DNA of 52,984 nt, from positions 1,579 to 54,562 of the forward strand of contig OMOD01000001.1 of NCBI GenBank assembly GCA_900290255.1. The letters run 5' to 3'. The DNA is from Candidatus Sulfotelmatobacter kueseliae. GTDB lineage: Bacteria; Acidobacteriota; Terriglobia; Terriglobales; Acidobacteriaceae. The notes beneath the pieces are model-generated. The model ran no database searches, was not told the origin of the DNA, and saw only the letters and a list, made by a program, of their open reading frames with translations. Shown one piece after another: positions 18,126 to 26,990 of this stretch; position 1 is the first letter of the stretch, and each line of letters starts with the position of its first letter. The position numbers and the translations under genes were made by a program.

Positions 18126-19934
18126 ATGGTCTTACTTCAGCACAAACTGAGCGTCAAGCTCTCGCAGCGCCAGATCCTCACCCCGGGCCTGGTGCAGATG
18201 GTCTCTGTCCTCGCGCTCAACAAGCTTGAGCTCAAGGACATGATCAATGCCGAGATGGTCGAGAACCCGGTTCTCGAAGAGCTGGAAGACTCGGTTCCGC
18301 TGCTCGACGAAGTGGGCAAAAAGGAAGAAGACCGGGACCGCGCCGCGGCTGCGACCCCGGAAGAAAACCCCATCACCGCGGTCGAAAAGAAGGATCCCTT
18401 CGAAGAAATTGACTTCGGCTCGTTCTTCCAGGACTATCTCGATCCCGGCTACCGCACCTATGGCGAGATGGAAGAAATTGAGCGGCCGTCGTTTGAGAAC
18501 TTCCTCTCCAAGCCGAGCAACCTGACTGACCACCTGTCGTGGCAGTTGGGCGCATTGAGTCTGCGGCCGGAGGTGCGCGAGGCTGCCGATTTGATCGTGG
18601 GCAACCTGAACGAAGACGGCTACCTGATCGCCAGTGACGATGAGCTGCTGGGCGTGGCGCCACCGGCGCCGCCCGAGGCCGACGCCGTGACGGCGAAAAA
18701 TATTGTGAGTGAGGCCCAGGCCCTGGGTCTGGCGGAGGTCGAAGCGGAATCGGAGCCGGGGGCCGAGGAGACTTCCGCCGTTGGCGGGATTCTGGATTCG
18801 GAGGATACTCGACTTGATTCTGCCGCGGCGTCAGATTTGAGTGAGACTGCAGAGTTTGCGTCCGCGGAGCGGCCAAGAGAAGCATCTTTTGCAGCTCAGT
18901 CGGCAGGTCCCGCCGCGGCAACTGCTCCGGCACCTGAGCCCGCGGCGCAAAGCGTTGCGCTGAACCGGCCGAGATTCACTGCCGCGGACTTGCAGGAGGC
19001 GTTGGAAGTCGTCCGGCAACTGGATCCCCCGGGCGTGGGCTGCCGCGATCTGCGCGAATGCCTGCTCTGCCAGCTGCGTTACCACCAGGCTCAACTGGCG
19101 CTGCACAAGAACGGCAACGGAACGGCGCAGGTTCTCGAGGATGCGGTTGCAGTTGTCGATCAGCACCTGCGCGACCTGCAAAACAAGCGGCACAAAGAGA
19201 TTGCCAAAGCGATCGGCCGTCCGCTTGAGGCCGTCGAGCAGGCGCTCCACTACATCCGCACGCTCGATCCGCGGCCCGGACTGCGTTACAACAAAGTGCA
19301 GGCGCGGCTCATCGAGCCGGATGTCGCTTTCATCAAACACGGCGATGAGTGGCTGGTCATCATGAATGATGAAGACCTGCCCCAGCTTCGCCTGAATCCG
19401 GCCTATAAGAAGCTGCTGACCCGCGACACGAACGACAAAAACACGCGCGACTACGTGAAAGAGCGCTACAAGAGCGCCATCCAGCTCATCAAGAACATCG
19501 AGCAGCGCAAGCAGACCATCACCAAGGTCTGCTACTCGATCGTCGCCCGCCAGCAGGAGTTCCTCGAACGCGGCATTGATTTCTTGAAACCCATGATGAT
19601 CAAGGAGGTGGCCGAAGAAATCGGCGTGCATCCTTCCACGGTAAGCCGTGCTGTGGCCAACAAGTACGCGCACACGCCACAGGGCGTATTCGAGCTGCGG
19701 TACTTCTTCAGCGAGAGCGTGCAGGGACCCGAGGGTGGCAACACGTCGCTGCTCATCCTCAAGCGCCGGGTCAAGAAGCTGATCGAGGAAGAAGACCCCA
19801 GCCGTCCATTGACCGACGAGCAGATCACCCGGATTCTGCAATCGCAGGGCATCCAGGTGACGCGCCGCACGGTGGCCAAATACCGGGAAGACATGCGCAT
19901 CCCGAGCACGCACCAGAGAAGGGTAAAGAAGTAA
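18126..19934 (+). CDS. rpoN: RNA polymerase sigma-54 factor RpoN
   Basis: Sigma factor for -24/-12 promoters, needing enhancer-binding ATPases. 602 residues against about 480 usually. Region I at 1-50 (LSVKLSQRQILTPGLVQMVS), acidic region II (~50-110), core-binding region with characteristic LREHLSWQL-like sequence (DHLSWQLGALSLRPEV), HTH (GVHPSTVSRAVANKYAHTPQG) and RpoN box RRTVAKYREDMRIPS near the C-terminus. The extra length is one Ala/Glu/Ser/Pro-rich insertion at about 180-280, inside the core-binding region. The ATG follows directly on a hairpin arm; the next Met (18201) would delete region I and is less likely. Confidence 0.95.
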   Translation: MVLLQHKLSVKLSQRQILTPGLVQMVSVLALNKLELKDMINAEMVENPVLEELEDSVPLLDEVGKKEEDRDRAAAATPEENPITAVEKKDPFEEIDFGSFFQDYLDPGYRTYGEMEEIERPSFENFLSKPSNLTDHLSWQLGALSLRPEVREAADLIVGNLNEDGYLIASDDELLGVAPPAPPEADAVTAKNIVSEAQALGLAEVEAESEPGAEETSAVGGILDSEDTRLDSAAASDLSETAEFASAERPREASFAAQSAGPAAATAPAPEPAAQSVALNRPRFTAADLQEALEVVRQLDPPGVGCRDLRECLLCQLRYHQAQLALHKNGNGTAQVLEDAVAVVDQHLRDLQNKRHKEIAKAIGRPLEAVEQALHYIRTLDPRPGLRYNKVQARLIEPDVAFIKHGDEWLVIMNDEDLPQLRLNPAYKKLLTRDTNDKNTRDYVKERYKSAIQLIKNIEQRKQTITKVCYSIVARQQEFLERGIDFLKPMMIKEVAEEIGVHPSTVSRAVANKYAHTPQGVFELRYFFSESVQGPEGGNTSLLILKRRVKKLIEEEDPSRPLTDEQITRILQSQGIQVTRRTVAKYREDMRIPSTHQRRVKK

Positions 19935-19936
19935 GC

Positions 19937-20046
19937 CGAGTCGCGAGTCCCGAGTCGCGAGCTCTAAGTTTGCGAGCCTCAATGCGACGACTGAGTTATG
20001 ACGGAGTGGCCAACGACTCAGGACTAGGGACTAGCAACTAAGGACT
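19937..20046. repeat. CGAGTCG / GGACTAG stuttered-word repeat between rpoN and hpf
   Basis: Left block 19937-19961 repeats CGAGTCGCGAG around a CCC; right block 20015-20046 repeats GGACTAG-type heptamers four times. The two blocks share GAGTC/GACTC complementarity but pair only in part. The CGAGTCGCGAG word recurs upstream of recX (47441-47474). Confidence 0.75.
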
Positions 20047-20105
20047 GGCTCCAGATGCAGTGCCCAATTTGACTCGATCGAACGAATTCTTTAGGAGGGG
20101 CGCTC

Positions 20106-20720
20106 ATGAACGTGGAATACACGGGAAGACACTACGAAGTCACTTCCACCATCCGCAAAGAAGTAGAAACCGGCCTCGCAAAAATCCGCAAAATCCTGGG
20201 CGACCGATTTGAAACCAAGGTGATCCTCGCCGTCGAGAAGCATCGCCACAAAGCCGAAATTACTATCAGCCCGCGCAATGGCCCGTTGGTCGGCCTGGCC
20301 CAGGCCAAGGACATGAGCATCGCCGTCAACGAAGCGCTCGACCACCTGGAAAAGCAGGCGATCAAGTACAAAGCCCGCTGGCAGTCGAAGAAACGCTCGG
20401 CACGCAAGACCGAGGAAGCCAACAAGTGGAACGGCGACCAGTCCGGACCGCAAGAAGAAGTGCAGACCGCGGTCGGGTTAACCGAGAAAACAGCCGTGCC
20501 CGTGGTGGTGCACAAGTATCCGGCTGTGGCCAAGACTACGGAAGTGCACCTGGTTCGCTCCGACGAGGCTGTCGCCATGCGCCCCATGACGCTGGAAGAA
20601 GCGATTAAAGAAGCGCACTTCAAGGATCGCGATGTCTTCGTCTTCCGCGATCCCAAAGGGAAGGTAATGGTCCTGCACCGCGCTCGCGACGGCAAGATGG
20701 AGTTGATCGAAGTGCCGTAA
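20106..20720 (+). CDS. hpf: Long-form ribosome hibernation promoting factor
   Basis: Dimerises and silences 70S ribosomes in stationary phase. 204 residues with the two-domain long-HPF layout: N-terminal RaiA/YfiA domain (1-~105, starting MNVEYTGRHYEVT), a charged linker, and a C-terminal dimerisation domain (~140-204) with the conserved KTTEVHLVRSDEAVAMRPM and VFRDPKGKVMVLHRARDG stretches. A strong AGGAGGGG site precedes the ATG. It follows rpoN on the same strand, as in many proteobacteria, where the short form is usual. Confidence 0.95.
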   Translation: MNVEYTGRHYEVTSTIRKEVETGLAKIRKILGDRFETKVILAVEKHRHKAEITISPRNGPLVGLAQAKDMSIAVNEALDHLEKQAIKYKARWQSKKRSARKTEEANKWNGDQSGPQEEVQTAVGLTEKTAVPVVVHKYPAVAKTTEVHLVRSDEAVAMRPMTLEEAIKEAHFKDRDVFVFRDPKGKVMVLHRARDGKMELIEVP

Positions 20721-20758
20721 GAGCAGCCGTCAGCTCTCAGTAGAACGATAATGGGGTG

Positions 20759-20791
20759 CCCCACTTCTCGCCGACTTTGCGAGAAGTGGGG
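20759..20791. terminator. Perfect 12-bp hairpin at the convergent hpf/mbfA end (REP-type)
   Basis: CCCCACTTCTCG (20759-20770) and CGAGAAGTGGGG (20780-20791) are exact complements around a 9-nt loop, 39 bp past the hpf stop and 137 bp past the end of the opposite gene. There is no U-run, so termination is possible in both directions but unproven. The form (GGTGCCCCA...TGGGG) matches hairpins at 31777-31805 and inside alaS at 43767-43799. Confidence 0.6.
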
Positions 20792-20927
20792 ATTTGCGAC
20801 AGAAAATCGTGCACCCTCAGTTCTGGCGATACCCTTCAACCGAACTTAGCGGTGATGTTCACCCGCACCCGCTGGACACGCAACCGTAGATACGCAGCTT
20901 GCTAAGTCTTTCGCGGCGAGGATGCCT

Positions 20928-21893
20928 TCACGATGCCCCGTATCTCCCGATCAGCATGCCGGTGATGAACACCAGCACGCCGCCTAAGCCTACTTGCAGG
21001 GCGGCAGACACCCAGGGCGTGTCCATGTAGCGCTTGCGAACCCAGGTGATCGCTCCCAGTTCCACCAGCACCACAATTCCCGCCGCCCAAAGCGCCATCC
21101 TGAAGTCGCGCAGGAGAAATGGCAACGTGTGCCCAATGCCGCCCAAGGCCGTCATCGCGCCGCAAATCACGCCGCGCACCCACGGATGTCCGCGGCCAGT
21201 AAGGCTGCCGTCATCGGAAAGTGCCTCCGCAAACCCCATGCTGATGCCAGCGCCCGCCGACGCGGCCAATCCGACTAGAAACGCGTCCCAGCTTTTCTGC
21301 GTGGCAAAGGCCGCGGCGAACACCGGCGCCAGCGTTGAGACTGAGCCATCCATGAGCCCCGCCAGGCCGGGCTGCACAATCTGAAGCACGAATAAACGGC
21401 GCTGCGCCGCTTCTTCATCGGCCTTCACGCTGTCGGGCAGTTTTTGCTTGCCGAGTTCCAGTGCGCGCTCTTCGTGCGAGCGCTCTTCGTTGGCGAGATC
21501 GTCGAGTAGTTGCCGGATGCTTGCGTCCTGGGTGCGCGCCGCCGCTTTTTCGTAGAAGCGGCGGGTTTCGACTTCCATGGCGCTGGCTTCCTTGCGCACT
21601 TTCTCGATGCTCAGCGGGCGAACCAGCCACAGGGCCGGGCGCTCGACAAAGCCGCGCACGTCCTGGCGGCGGATCAGCGGAATGTGCTCGCCGAACTTCT
21701 GGCGGTAGAGTTCGAGCAGACGGCGCCGGTGTCCGGATTCTTCCTGGCGCATGCCTTCAAATACAGACGTAGTGCCGGGATAGTCTTGCCGCAAACCCTC
21801 GGCAAAATCGGAGTAGACACGTTCATCTTCCTCTTCGAGGGAAATGGCCAGGGCGAGTACTTCACGTTCGGTGAGATCTTCGAATTTTTTCAT
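20928..21893 (-). CDS. MbfA-like ferritin-VIT1 fusion, probable iron exporter
   Basis: 321 residues from the ATG at 21893; an upstream in-frame extension runs through repeat DNA and is rejected. Residues ~5-155 form a rubrerythrin/erythrin ferritin-like domain, with di-iron ligand pattern E20-E23, E52xxH55, E107-E109 and E137xxH140. Residues ~165-321 form a CCC1/VIT1 membrane transporter ([12 protein letters not shown], then about five hydrophobic segments). This fusion is the MbfA type, known in rhizobia as an inner-membrane iron exporter protecting against iron and peroxide. It sits on the opposite strand between hpf and rapZ, interrupting the usual cluster. Substrate Fe versus Mn cannot be decided. 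Confidence 0.88.
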   Translation of the reverse strand: MKKFEDLTEREVLALAISLEEEDERVYSDFAEGLRQDYPGTTSVFEGMRQEESGHRRRLLELYRQKFGEHIPLIRRQDVRGFVERPALWLVRPLSIEKVRKEASAMEVETRRFYEKAAARTQDASIRQLLDDLANEERSHEERALELGKQKLPDSVKADEEAAQRRLFVLQIVQPGLAGLMDGSVSTLAPVFAAAFATQKSWDAFLVGLAASAGAGISMGFAEALSDDGSLTGRGHPWVRGVICGAMTALGGIGHTLPFLLRDFRMALWAAGIVVLVELGAITWVRKRYMDTPWVSAALQVGLGGVLVFITGMLIGRYGAS

Positions 21894-21930
21894 GACGCCA
21901 TAGATTACTCGCCGCCGTGGGCGGGAGACA

Positions 21931-22020
21931 ATTGGGATTTTCGATTTCAGACTGCAGATTTCAGACTGACGATCGCCGATTGGGCACCCGGCCTGCACGT
22001 ATCTGAAATAACAATTTGCG
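21931..22020. repeat. GATTTCAGACT-word repeat between mbfA-like gene and rapZ
   Basis: GATTTCAGACT occurs twice (from 21943 and 21957), preceded by TTTTC and followed by CGATCGCCGATTGG. A partial reverse complement (ATCTGAAAT) lies at 22001-22009. The 5' part touches the mbfA-like start region; the 3' part ends 44 bp before the rapZ ATG. Confidence 0.55.
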
Positions 22021-22047
22021 AGCCGAGGCTGAATTCGCAGGCTTCGA

Positions 22048-22056
22048 TGCTACTAT
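22048..22056 (+). promoter_or_regulatory. Extended -10 box directly upstream of rapZ
   Basis: TGCTACTAT: TG at 22048-22049 plus TACTAT at 22051-22056. The rapZ ATG begins 7 nt later, where transcription itself would be expected to start, implying a leaderless mRNA. No good -35 box was found. Confidence 0.4.
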
Positions 22057-22063
22057 CCATGTA

Positions 22064-22996
22064 ATGACGTCTGGGAACGATTCTGGCCGCAGGCGGAGGC
22101 TGGCGCCGCGCGGAGCAGCCAAGTCCGCGCACGTTGCTAAGGACACTCCGGAGCTGGTCATCATTACCGGTATGAGCGGTTCGGGGAAGGCCTCGGTGTT
22201 GAAGGCCTTCGAGGACCTGGGCTACTACTGCGTGGATAACCTGCCGGTCGAACTGATCCCCGAATTTGCCGAGTTGGCCATGCAGTCGCGTGAGATTCGC
22301 CGTACCGCGCTGGTGGTGGATGTGCGCGAAGGAGCGAAGCTGGAAAAGCTGCCGTCAATCCTGAAGTCGGTGCGACGCACGATTCCGACCAGGGTGGTTT
22401 TTCTTGAGGCGTCGGATGCGGTTCTGCTGCGGCGCTTCAGCGAAACTCGCCGTCCGCATCCTCTGGGCATGGATGCGCCGGTGAAAGCGTCGCTCAAAAC
22501 GGAGCGGCGTCATCTCGGCGCCATCCGCCGGCTGGCCGATCTCGTCATTGACACGTCAAAATTCAATGTCCACGAACTGCGGGCACATATCAACGAGCGT
22601 TTTCACGAGGAGTCGCCAGGAAAGAGCATCCTGGTGTCGTGCGTGAGTTTCGGCTTCCGGCAGGGAGTGCCAGAGGATTCCGACCTGGTTTTCGATGTGC
22701 GCTTCCTGCCCAACCCGCACTTTGTGCCTGAGTTTCGCCCGCTGACCGGAAGGCATCCGCGGGTGGCTAAGTACATCCGGTCCTTTCCGCAGACCCAGGA
22801 GTTCATTTCACGCATTTCCGATCTGCTGGTCTACCTGCTGCCGCACTACATTCGCGAGGGCAAGAGTTACTTGACGATCGCATTCGGCTGCACCGGCGGT
22901 CAGCACCGTTCGGTGATGATCGCCGAAGACGTGGGCAAGCACTTGCGGCGGGCTGGATACCGGGTGAAAGTTGTGCACCGGGACAGCCCCAGGTAG
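22064..22996 (+). CDS. rapZ: RNase adapter protein RapZ
   Basis: Nucleotide-binding RNA adapter; in E. coli it delivers GlmZ sRNA to RNase E and so sets amino-sugar synthesis. 310 residues from ATG 22064, with an N-terminal basic extension of ~28 residues compared with E. coli. The P-loop reads GMSGSGKAS (36-44): the residue after the lysine is Ala, not Ser/Thr. Family hallmarks follow: FEDLGYYCVDNLPVELIPEF, DVREG, FLEASDAVLLRRFSETRRPHPL, and the C-terminal CTGGQHRSV motif of the RNA-binding domain. GlmZ itself is not expected outside enterobacteria, so the target here is unknown. It likely starts the rightward run to msbA. Confidence 0.95.
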   Translation: MTSGNDSGRRRRLAPRGAAKSAHVAKDTPELVIITGMSGSGKASVLKAFEDLGYYCVDNLPVELIPEFAELAMQSREIRRTALVVDVREGAKLEKLPSILKSVRRTIPTRVVFLEASDAVLLRRFSETRRPHPLGMDAPVKASLKTERRHLGAIRRLADLVIDTSKFNVHELRAHINERFHEESPGKSILVSCVSFGFRQGVPEDSDLVFDVRFLPNPHFVPEFRPLTGRHPRVAKYIRSFPQTQEFISRISDLLVYLLPHYIREGKSYLTIAFGCTGGQHRSVMIAEDVGKHLRRAGYRVKVVHRDSPR

Positions 22997-23001
22997 GAAC
23001 A

Positions 23002-23030
23002 TCGGCCAGGAGTCAGTGGCCAGCAGCCAA
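23002..23030. repeat. Short GGCCAG-word repeat between rapZ and msbA-like gene
   Basis: CGGCCAGGAGTCAGTGGCCAGCAGCC: three near copies of GGCCAG with imperfect spacing, ending just before a TAGAAT box at 23037-23042. Too short to form two clear arms. Confidence 0.4.
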
Positions 23031-23057
23031 TTTTTGTAGAATAGAGCCTTGCATCTC

Positions 23058-24956
23058 ATGTCTACTCGACCGGCAGCAAGCGATTGCGGCCCGGCCCCGC
23101 CTGGGAGCGCCACGCGGCAATTGACCCGACTCATCCGCTACGTGTTCCCCTTCCTGCCGCAACTGTTGCCAGGTGTGTTGCTGCTGGCTGCCGTAGGCTT
23201 TCTGGAAGCCTTCCGGTTGATGCTGCTGAAGCCGGTCCTGGACCGCGTGCTGAATCCCGCGTCGGGTTCGGAAAATATCATCCTGTTTACGATTCCCAGG
23301 ATCGGAAGGCCCGTCTATCTCCAGTCTTTCGTCCCGACTCATTTTCACAACGCCTGGACGATTGTGGCGTACGCGCTGGTGGCCGCGACCGTGGTTAAAG
23401 GCATCTTCGACTACATCGGCACCTACCTGGTGAACCACGCCGGGTTTGGCATGATCACCAACCTGCGCAACGACCTCTACAATTCAGTTTTGCGGCGTTC
23501 GGCGGCGTTTTTCACTAAACACACCACAGGGACCCTGATCTCAACGATCATCAATGACATTGAGCGGGTGCAATATGCCATGTCGAGCGTCCTGGCCGAT
23601 TCCCTGCAGCAGGTGTTCACGTTCGTGTTCACCGCTGTCGCTGTCGTGATCCTGGGCCGGGATCTGGCGTGGGTACTGCTGCTGTTTATTCCGGGCATCG
23701 TTGCTTCGGCGGTGCGAATCGGGCGTCGTGTCCGTTCGACCACGCGGCGGGGACAGGACCAACTGGCCGACGTGCAGAACATTCTGCACGAGACGATCAC
23801 CGGCAACCGCATCGTGAAGGCGTTTGGCATGGAGTCGTGGGAAGTGGCGCGGTTCCGCAAAGCAGCACAGCGCTTGTTTCGCGCCAACCTGCGATCGGTG
23901 GCCGCCGCCGCCATCAGTTCGCCCTTGATGGACATCTTCGGAGCCGTGGCGGTCACGTTGTTGCTGCTGCTGGGGCGCAGCAGAATCGTTCACAACGAGA
24001 TCGGGCCGGGTGACTTCGTTGCGTTTGTCGGTCTCGTCCTCAGCATGTATAACCCGGTGCGCAAGTTCGCGGTTTACAACAACAGCTTTCAGCAGGCGCT
24101 GGGGGCATCGTCGCAACTGTTTCAGTTCATGGATACGGAAGATGTGGTTGTCGAAAAACCCCGTGCCACGACGCTTTCCCGCTTCTCACAGGGCATTCGG
24201 TTCGATGGAGTCTGCTTTTCCTACGAGGGCAACGGCGAAGGCGCCCGTGAGATCCTGCGAGGCATAGATCTTGAGATTCGGCGCGGCGAAGTGCTGGCCG
24301 TCGTGGGCTCGAGCGGCGCGGGCAAAAGCACGCTGGTTCACCTGATTCCGCGCTTCTTCGATGTGACTGCCGGACGGCTGCTGATTGACGGCCACGACGT
24401 GCGCGATGTAACCCTGGCCTCGCTGCGCTCGCAGGTCGGCATCGTCACGCAGGAAACGGTTCTGTTCAACGACACGGTGCGCAACAACATCGCCTATGGC
24501 CAGCCTCACGTCGCCCAGAAGGAAGTTGAGGCAGCGGCGCGCGCGGCTTTGGCGCACGACTTCATTCTGGCCCTGCCCTCGGGTTACGATACGGTCATCG
24601 GCGAACGGGGCGTGCGGCTGTCCGGAGGCGAGCGGCAGCGGTTGGCGATCGCGCGGGCCCTGTTGAAGAACGCGCCGATCCTCATTCTGGACGAGGCCAC
24701 ATCGGCGCTTGATAGCGAGTCGGAAGCGCTGGTGCAGTCCGCCCTGCACAACCTGATGACCGGGCGCACCGTGTTCGTGATCGCGCACCGGCTTTCGACT
24801 GTGCGCCGTGCTGACCGCATCGTGGTGATCGAAAACGGCGCCATTGCCGACATCGGCGCTCACGAGGACCTGATGCGGAAGCTGGGTACGTACCGGCGCC
24901 TTTACGAGCTGCAATTTGCCAATGTGGAAGCGCCCAAGGCGGCAGCAGAAACTTGA
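23058..24956 (+). CDS. msbA: MsbA-type ABC exporter (lipid A / lipid flippase family)
   Basis: Half-transporter with fused membrane and ATPase domains, probably flipping lipid A-core across the inner membrane. 632 residues from ATG 23058 (in-frame TTG at 23049 is an alternative). Six membrane segments span ~35-330, beginning YVFPFLPQLLPGVLLLAAVG. Walker A GSSGAGKST starts at 417, signature LSGGERQR at 521, Walker B LILDEATSALDSES at ~542, and the H-loop in VIAHRLSTVRRAD. TAGAAT at 23037-23042 may be its -10. yicC starts 6 bp after its stop. The MsbA assignment rests on family and envelope context; other lipid or drug exporters of this class look the same. Confidence 0.8.
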   Translation: MSTRPAASDCGPAPPGSATRQLTRLIRYVFPFLPQLLPGVLLLAAVGFLEAFRLMLLKPVLDRVLNPASGSENIILFTIPRIGRPVYLQSFVPTHFHNAWTIVAYALVAATVVKGIFDYIGTYLVNHAGFGMITNLRNDLYNSVLRRSAAFFTKHTTGTLISTIINDIERVQYAMSSVLADSLQQVFTFVFTAVAVVILGRDLAWVLLLFIPGIVASAVRIGRRVRSTTRRGQDQLADVQNILHETITGNRIVKAFGMESWEVARFRKAAQRLFRANLRSVAAAAISSPLMDIFGAVAVTLLLLLGRSRIVHNEIGPGDFVAFVGLVLSMYNPVRKFAVYNNSFQQALGASSQLFQFMDTEDVVVEKPRATTLSRFSQGIRFDGVCFSYEGNGEGAREILRGIDLEIRRGEVLAVVGSSGAGKSTLVHLIPRFFDVTAGRLLIDGHDVRDVTLASLRSQVGIVTQETVLFNDTVRNNIAYGQPHVAQKEVEAAARAALAHDFILALPSGYDTVIGERGVRLSGGERQRLAIARALLKNAPILILDEATSALDSESEALVQSALHNLMTGRTVFVIAHRLSTVRRADRIVVIENGAIADIGAHEDLMRKLGTYRRLYELQFANVEAPKAAAET

Positions 24957-24962
24957 GGACAG

Positions 24963-25910
24963 ATGACGGCCATGCCCATACGTTCGATGACGGGTTTTGC
25001 CCAGGTCAGAGGTGAAGTACAGCGCCAGAACGGAAAAAGCACTGACGTTGCGGCGAGTGCGGGTCCGTCACATGGCCGGCTGGCCTTTGCGCTTTCTTTG
25101 AAGTCGGTGAATCACCGTTTCCTCGATCTACACTTCCGGCTCCCTTCGGGGACGGATTCGCTGGAGATGCAATTGCGGCGGTTGCTCAAAGAGAAAATGG
25201 CGCGCGGCCACGTGGAAGTTTCGCTGAGCCTGGAGCGCGCGGCCGGGGAAACCTTCGTCCTTAACCGCGAGTTTGTCGGTGGATACATTGCAGCATTCAA
25301 GGCGGCCGCGGCTGAGTTTTCTCTGCCGGTAGAGCCTGACCTCAATGCGGTTCTGAGAATTCCCGGCGCGCTCGATTCCGCTGCCGACGCTGCCGACGGA
25401 GAGATTGAGGCGGTCGTCATGGCCCGGGTAGGCGAGGCTCTGGAACGGCTGAATCAGATGCGGGAGGAAGAAGGCCGCGGCATCGTCCGCGAACTGCGGC
25501 AGCGCATGGCGCATCTGCTCGAGGCCGGCAGGAGCGTGCAGCAACATCGCCGCGCCGTGCTGCAGAATTACAGCGAAAGGCTGCAGGCGCGGCTGCAGGA
25601 GATGCTGGGGGCAAGCGTAGACAGGGAGCGGGTACTGCAGGAGGCCGCTCTGCTGGTGGACCGCAGTGACATTCAGGAAGAAATCGTTCGCCTGGAAACT
25701 CATGTGCAACATTTCCTGGGATTGCTCGACGAAGGCGGCGAGATCGGAAAGAAGCTGGACTTCCTGCTGCAGGAGATGAACCGTGAGGCGAACACTCTGC
25801 TTTCCAAGACCTCCGGCTTGGCCGGCGAGGCGCTGAAGATAACCGAGGCGGGCCTGGCCATGAAGGCAGAAATCGAAAAATCCCGCGAGCAGGTGCAAAA
25901 CCTGGAATGA
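24963..25910 (+). CDS. yicC: YicC-family endoribonuclease
   Basis: Endoribonuclease family; E. coli YicC promotes decay of the RyhB sRNA. 315 residues from ATG 24963, with GAGGACAG just before it; ATG 24972 is possible. N-terminal YicC domain starts RSMTGFAQV, the near-invariant family opening, then an ~18-residue Lys/Ser/Ala-rich insertion before LKSVNHRFLDLHFRLP. The C-terminal DUF1732 has RSDIQEEIVRLETHVQ, then GKKLDFLLQEMNREANTL, both hallmarks. The stop overlaps the gmk start (ATGA at 25907-25910), a common pairing, so translational coupling is likely. Confidence 0.93.
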   Translation: MTAMPIRSMTGFAQVRGEVQRQNGKSTDVAASAGPSHGRLAFALSLKSVNHRFLDLHFRLPSGTDSLEMQLRRLLKEKMARGHVEVSLSLERAAGETFVLNREFVGGYIAAFKAAAAEFSLPVEPDLNAVLRIPGALDSAADAADGEIEAVVMARVGEALERLNQMREEEGRGIVRELRQRMAHLLEAGRSVQQHRRAVLQNYSERLQARLQEMLGASVDRERVLQEAALLVDRSDIQEEIVRLETHVQHFLGLLDEGGEIGKKLDFLLQEMNREANTLLSKTSGLAGEALKITEAGLAMKAEIEKSREQVQNLE

Positions 25911-26611
25911 TCCCGGCACGCAAGCCCATCCTCTACATCATCTCGGCCCCTTCCGGTTCGGGGAAATCAACTCTGGTGAACGAACTGTTGAAGCTGGTTC
26001 CCGCGCTCGATTTTTCCATCTCGTACACCACGCGCGCTCCGCGGGGCAGCGAACAGAACGGCAAGCAATATCATTTCGTGCCCCGCACAGAGTTCGAGCA
26101 GATGATTCGCGCCGACGAATTTCTGGAGCACGCCAACGTCTTCGGCAACTACTACGGCACGGCCCGGCGGTTCCTCAAAGAGGCGGAGCAGAAAGGCCAC
26201 GACCTTCTGCTCGACATTGATGTGCAAGGAGCCGCGCAGATCAAGAAGAAGCTGCCGGAAGCGGTGAGTATCTTCGTGCTGCCGCCCGACCGCAAGACGC
26301 TGGAGTGGCGCCTGCGCAAGCGGAGCGAAGATGTGGAAGAAGTCATACAACGCCGGTTGGTCACGGCCAGTCGTGAGATTGAGAACTACGACAAGTACAA
26401 CTATATTTTGATCAACGACGTGCTCGAGAAATCTGTCGAGAGCCTGCAGGACATCGTGCTGGCCGAGCGTTTCGGCCGTCCAGGGCGGCCGCTGACCGAG
26501 TCCGAGAAGCAGATTGTGGAACGCGCGGAGCGCTGCCGGCTGGCCAACGTCAAGGATCGGTTAGGGCCGATCCTGGAATCGTTTCGAAAGCCACCGCCTG
26601 CAGCGCAATAG
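25907..26611 (+). CDS. gmk: Guanylate kinase
   Basis: Phosphorylates GMP to GDP with ATP. 234 residues, slightly longer than E. coli Gmk at the C-terminus. P-loop [10 protein letters not shown] at 13-22, GMP-binding region TTRAPRGSEQNGKQYHFV, LLDIDVQGAAQIK, and the lid with RLRKRSEDVEEVIQRRL. It starts inside the yicC stop codon (4-bp overlap) and is followed by rpoZ after 144 bp, the order seen in many bacteria. Confidence 0.96.
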   Translation: MIPARKPILYIISAPSGSGKSTLVNELLKLVPALDFSISYTTRAPRGSEQNGKQYHFVPRTEFEQMIRADEFLEHANVFGNYYGTARRFLKEAEQKGHDLLLDIDVQGAAQIKKKLPEAVSIFVLPPDRKTLEWRLRKRSEDVEEVIQRRLVTASREIENYDKYNYILINDVLEKSVESLQDIVLAERFGRPGRPLTESEKQIVERAERCRLANVKDRLGPILESFRKPPPAAQ

Positions 26612-26755
26612 CGGATTTCGCGGTATCATTTCTTAAGCGCTGGAACGAGCGCACGAGACAGGACTGGGGCGGGACAAACCTGAAGGATGGTCTGTTCTGC
26701 GGACATGGTTCGCACGGATCAGACTTCAATCACTGGTTTTCAAGGGAGAGTCCGC

Positions 26756-26989
26756 ATGAAGTTGATGGAAGGCTTTGACAGCAACTACCGTTACATTCTG
26801 GTGGCGGCGCGGCGGGCGCGGCAACTGCAATCGGGTGCGCCACCGGTGGTGGATACCAATTCCCGCAAACCCTGCCGCATCGCGCAGGATGAAATCCGCG
26901 CCGGCAAGGTGAAGTGGGAAATCCCCGAAACGCGCACCGCCGCCGAGCAAGCCGCCGAGACGCTGGATAAAGCGCTCAGCCAGGAATAG
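26756..26989 (+). CDS. rpoZ: RNA polymerase omega subunit
   Basis: Small subunit that helps assemble RNA polymerase and binds ppGpp in some phyla. 77 residues from the ATG at 26756, chosen for AGGGAG at 26743-26748; longer in-frame starts have no site and give no conserved sequence. The omega signature is visible: FDSNYRYILVAARRARQL near the start and NSRKPCRIAQDEIRAGKV in the middle. Followed by coaBC after a 91-bp repeat-filled spacer. The gmk-rpoZ-coaBC order supports the call. Confidence 0.93.
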   Translation: MKLMEGFDSNYRYILVAARRARQLQSGAPPVVDTNSRKPCRIAQDEIRAGKVKWEIPETRTAAEQAAETLDKALSQE

Positions 26990-26990
26990 G

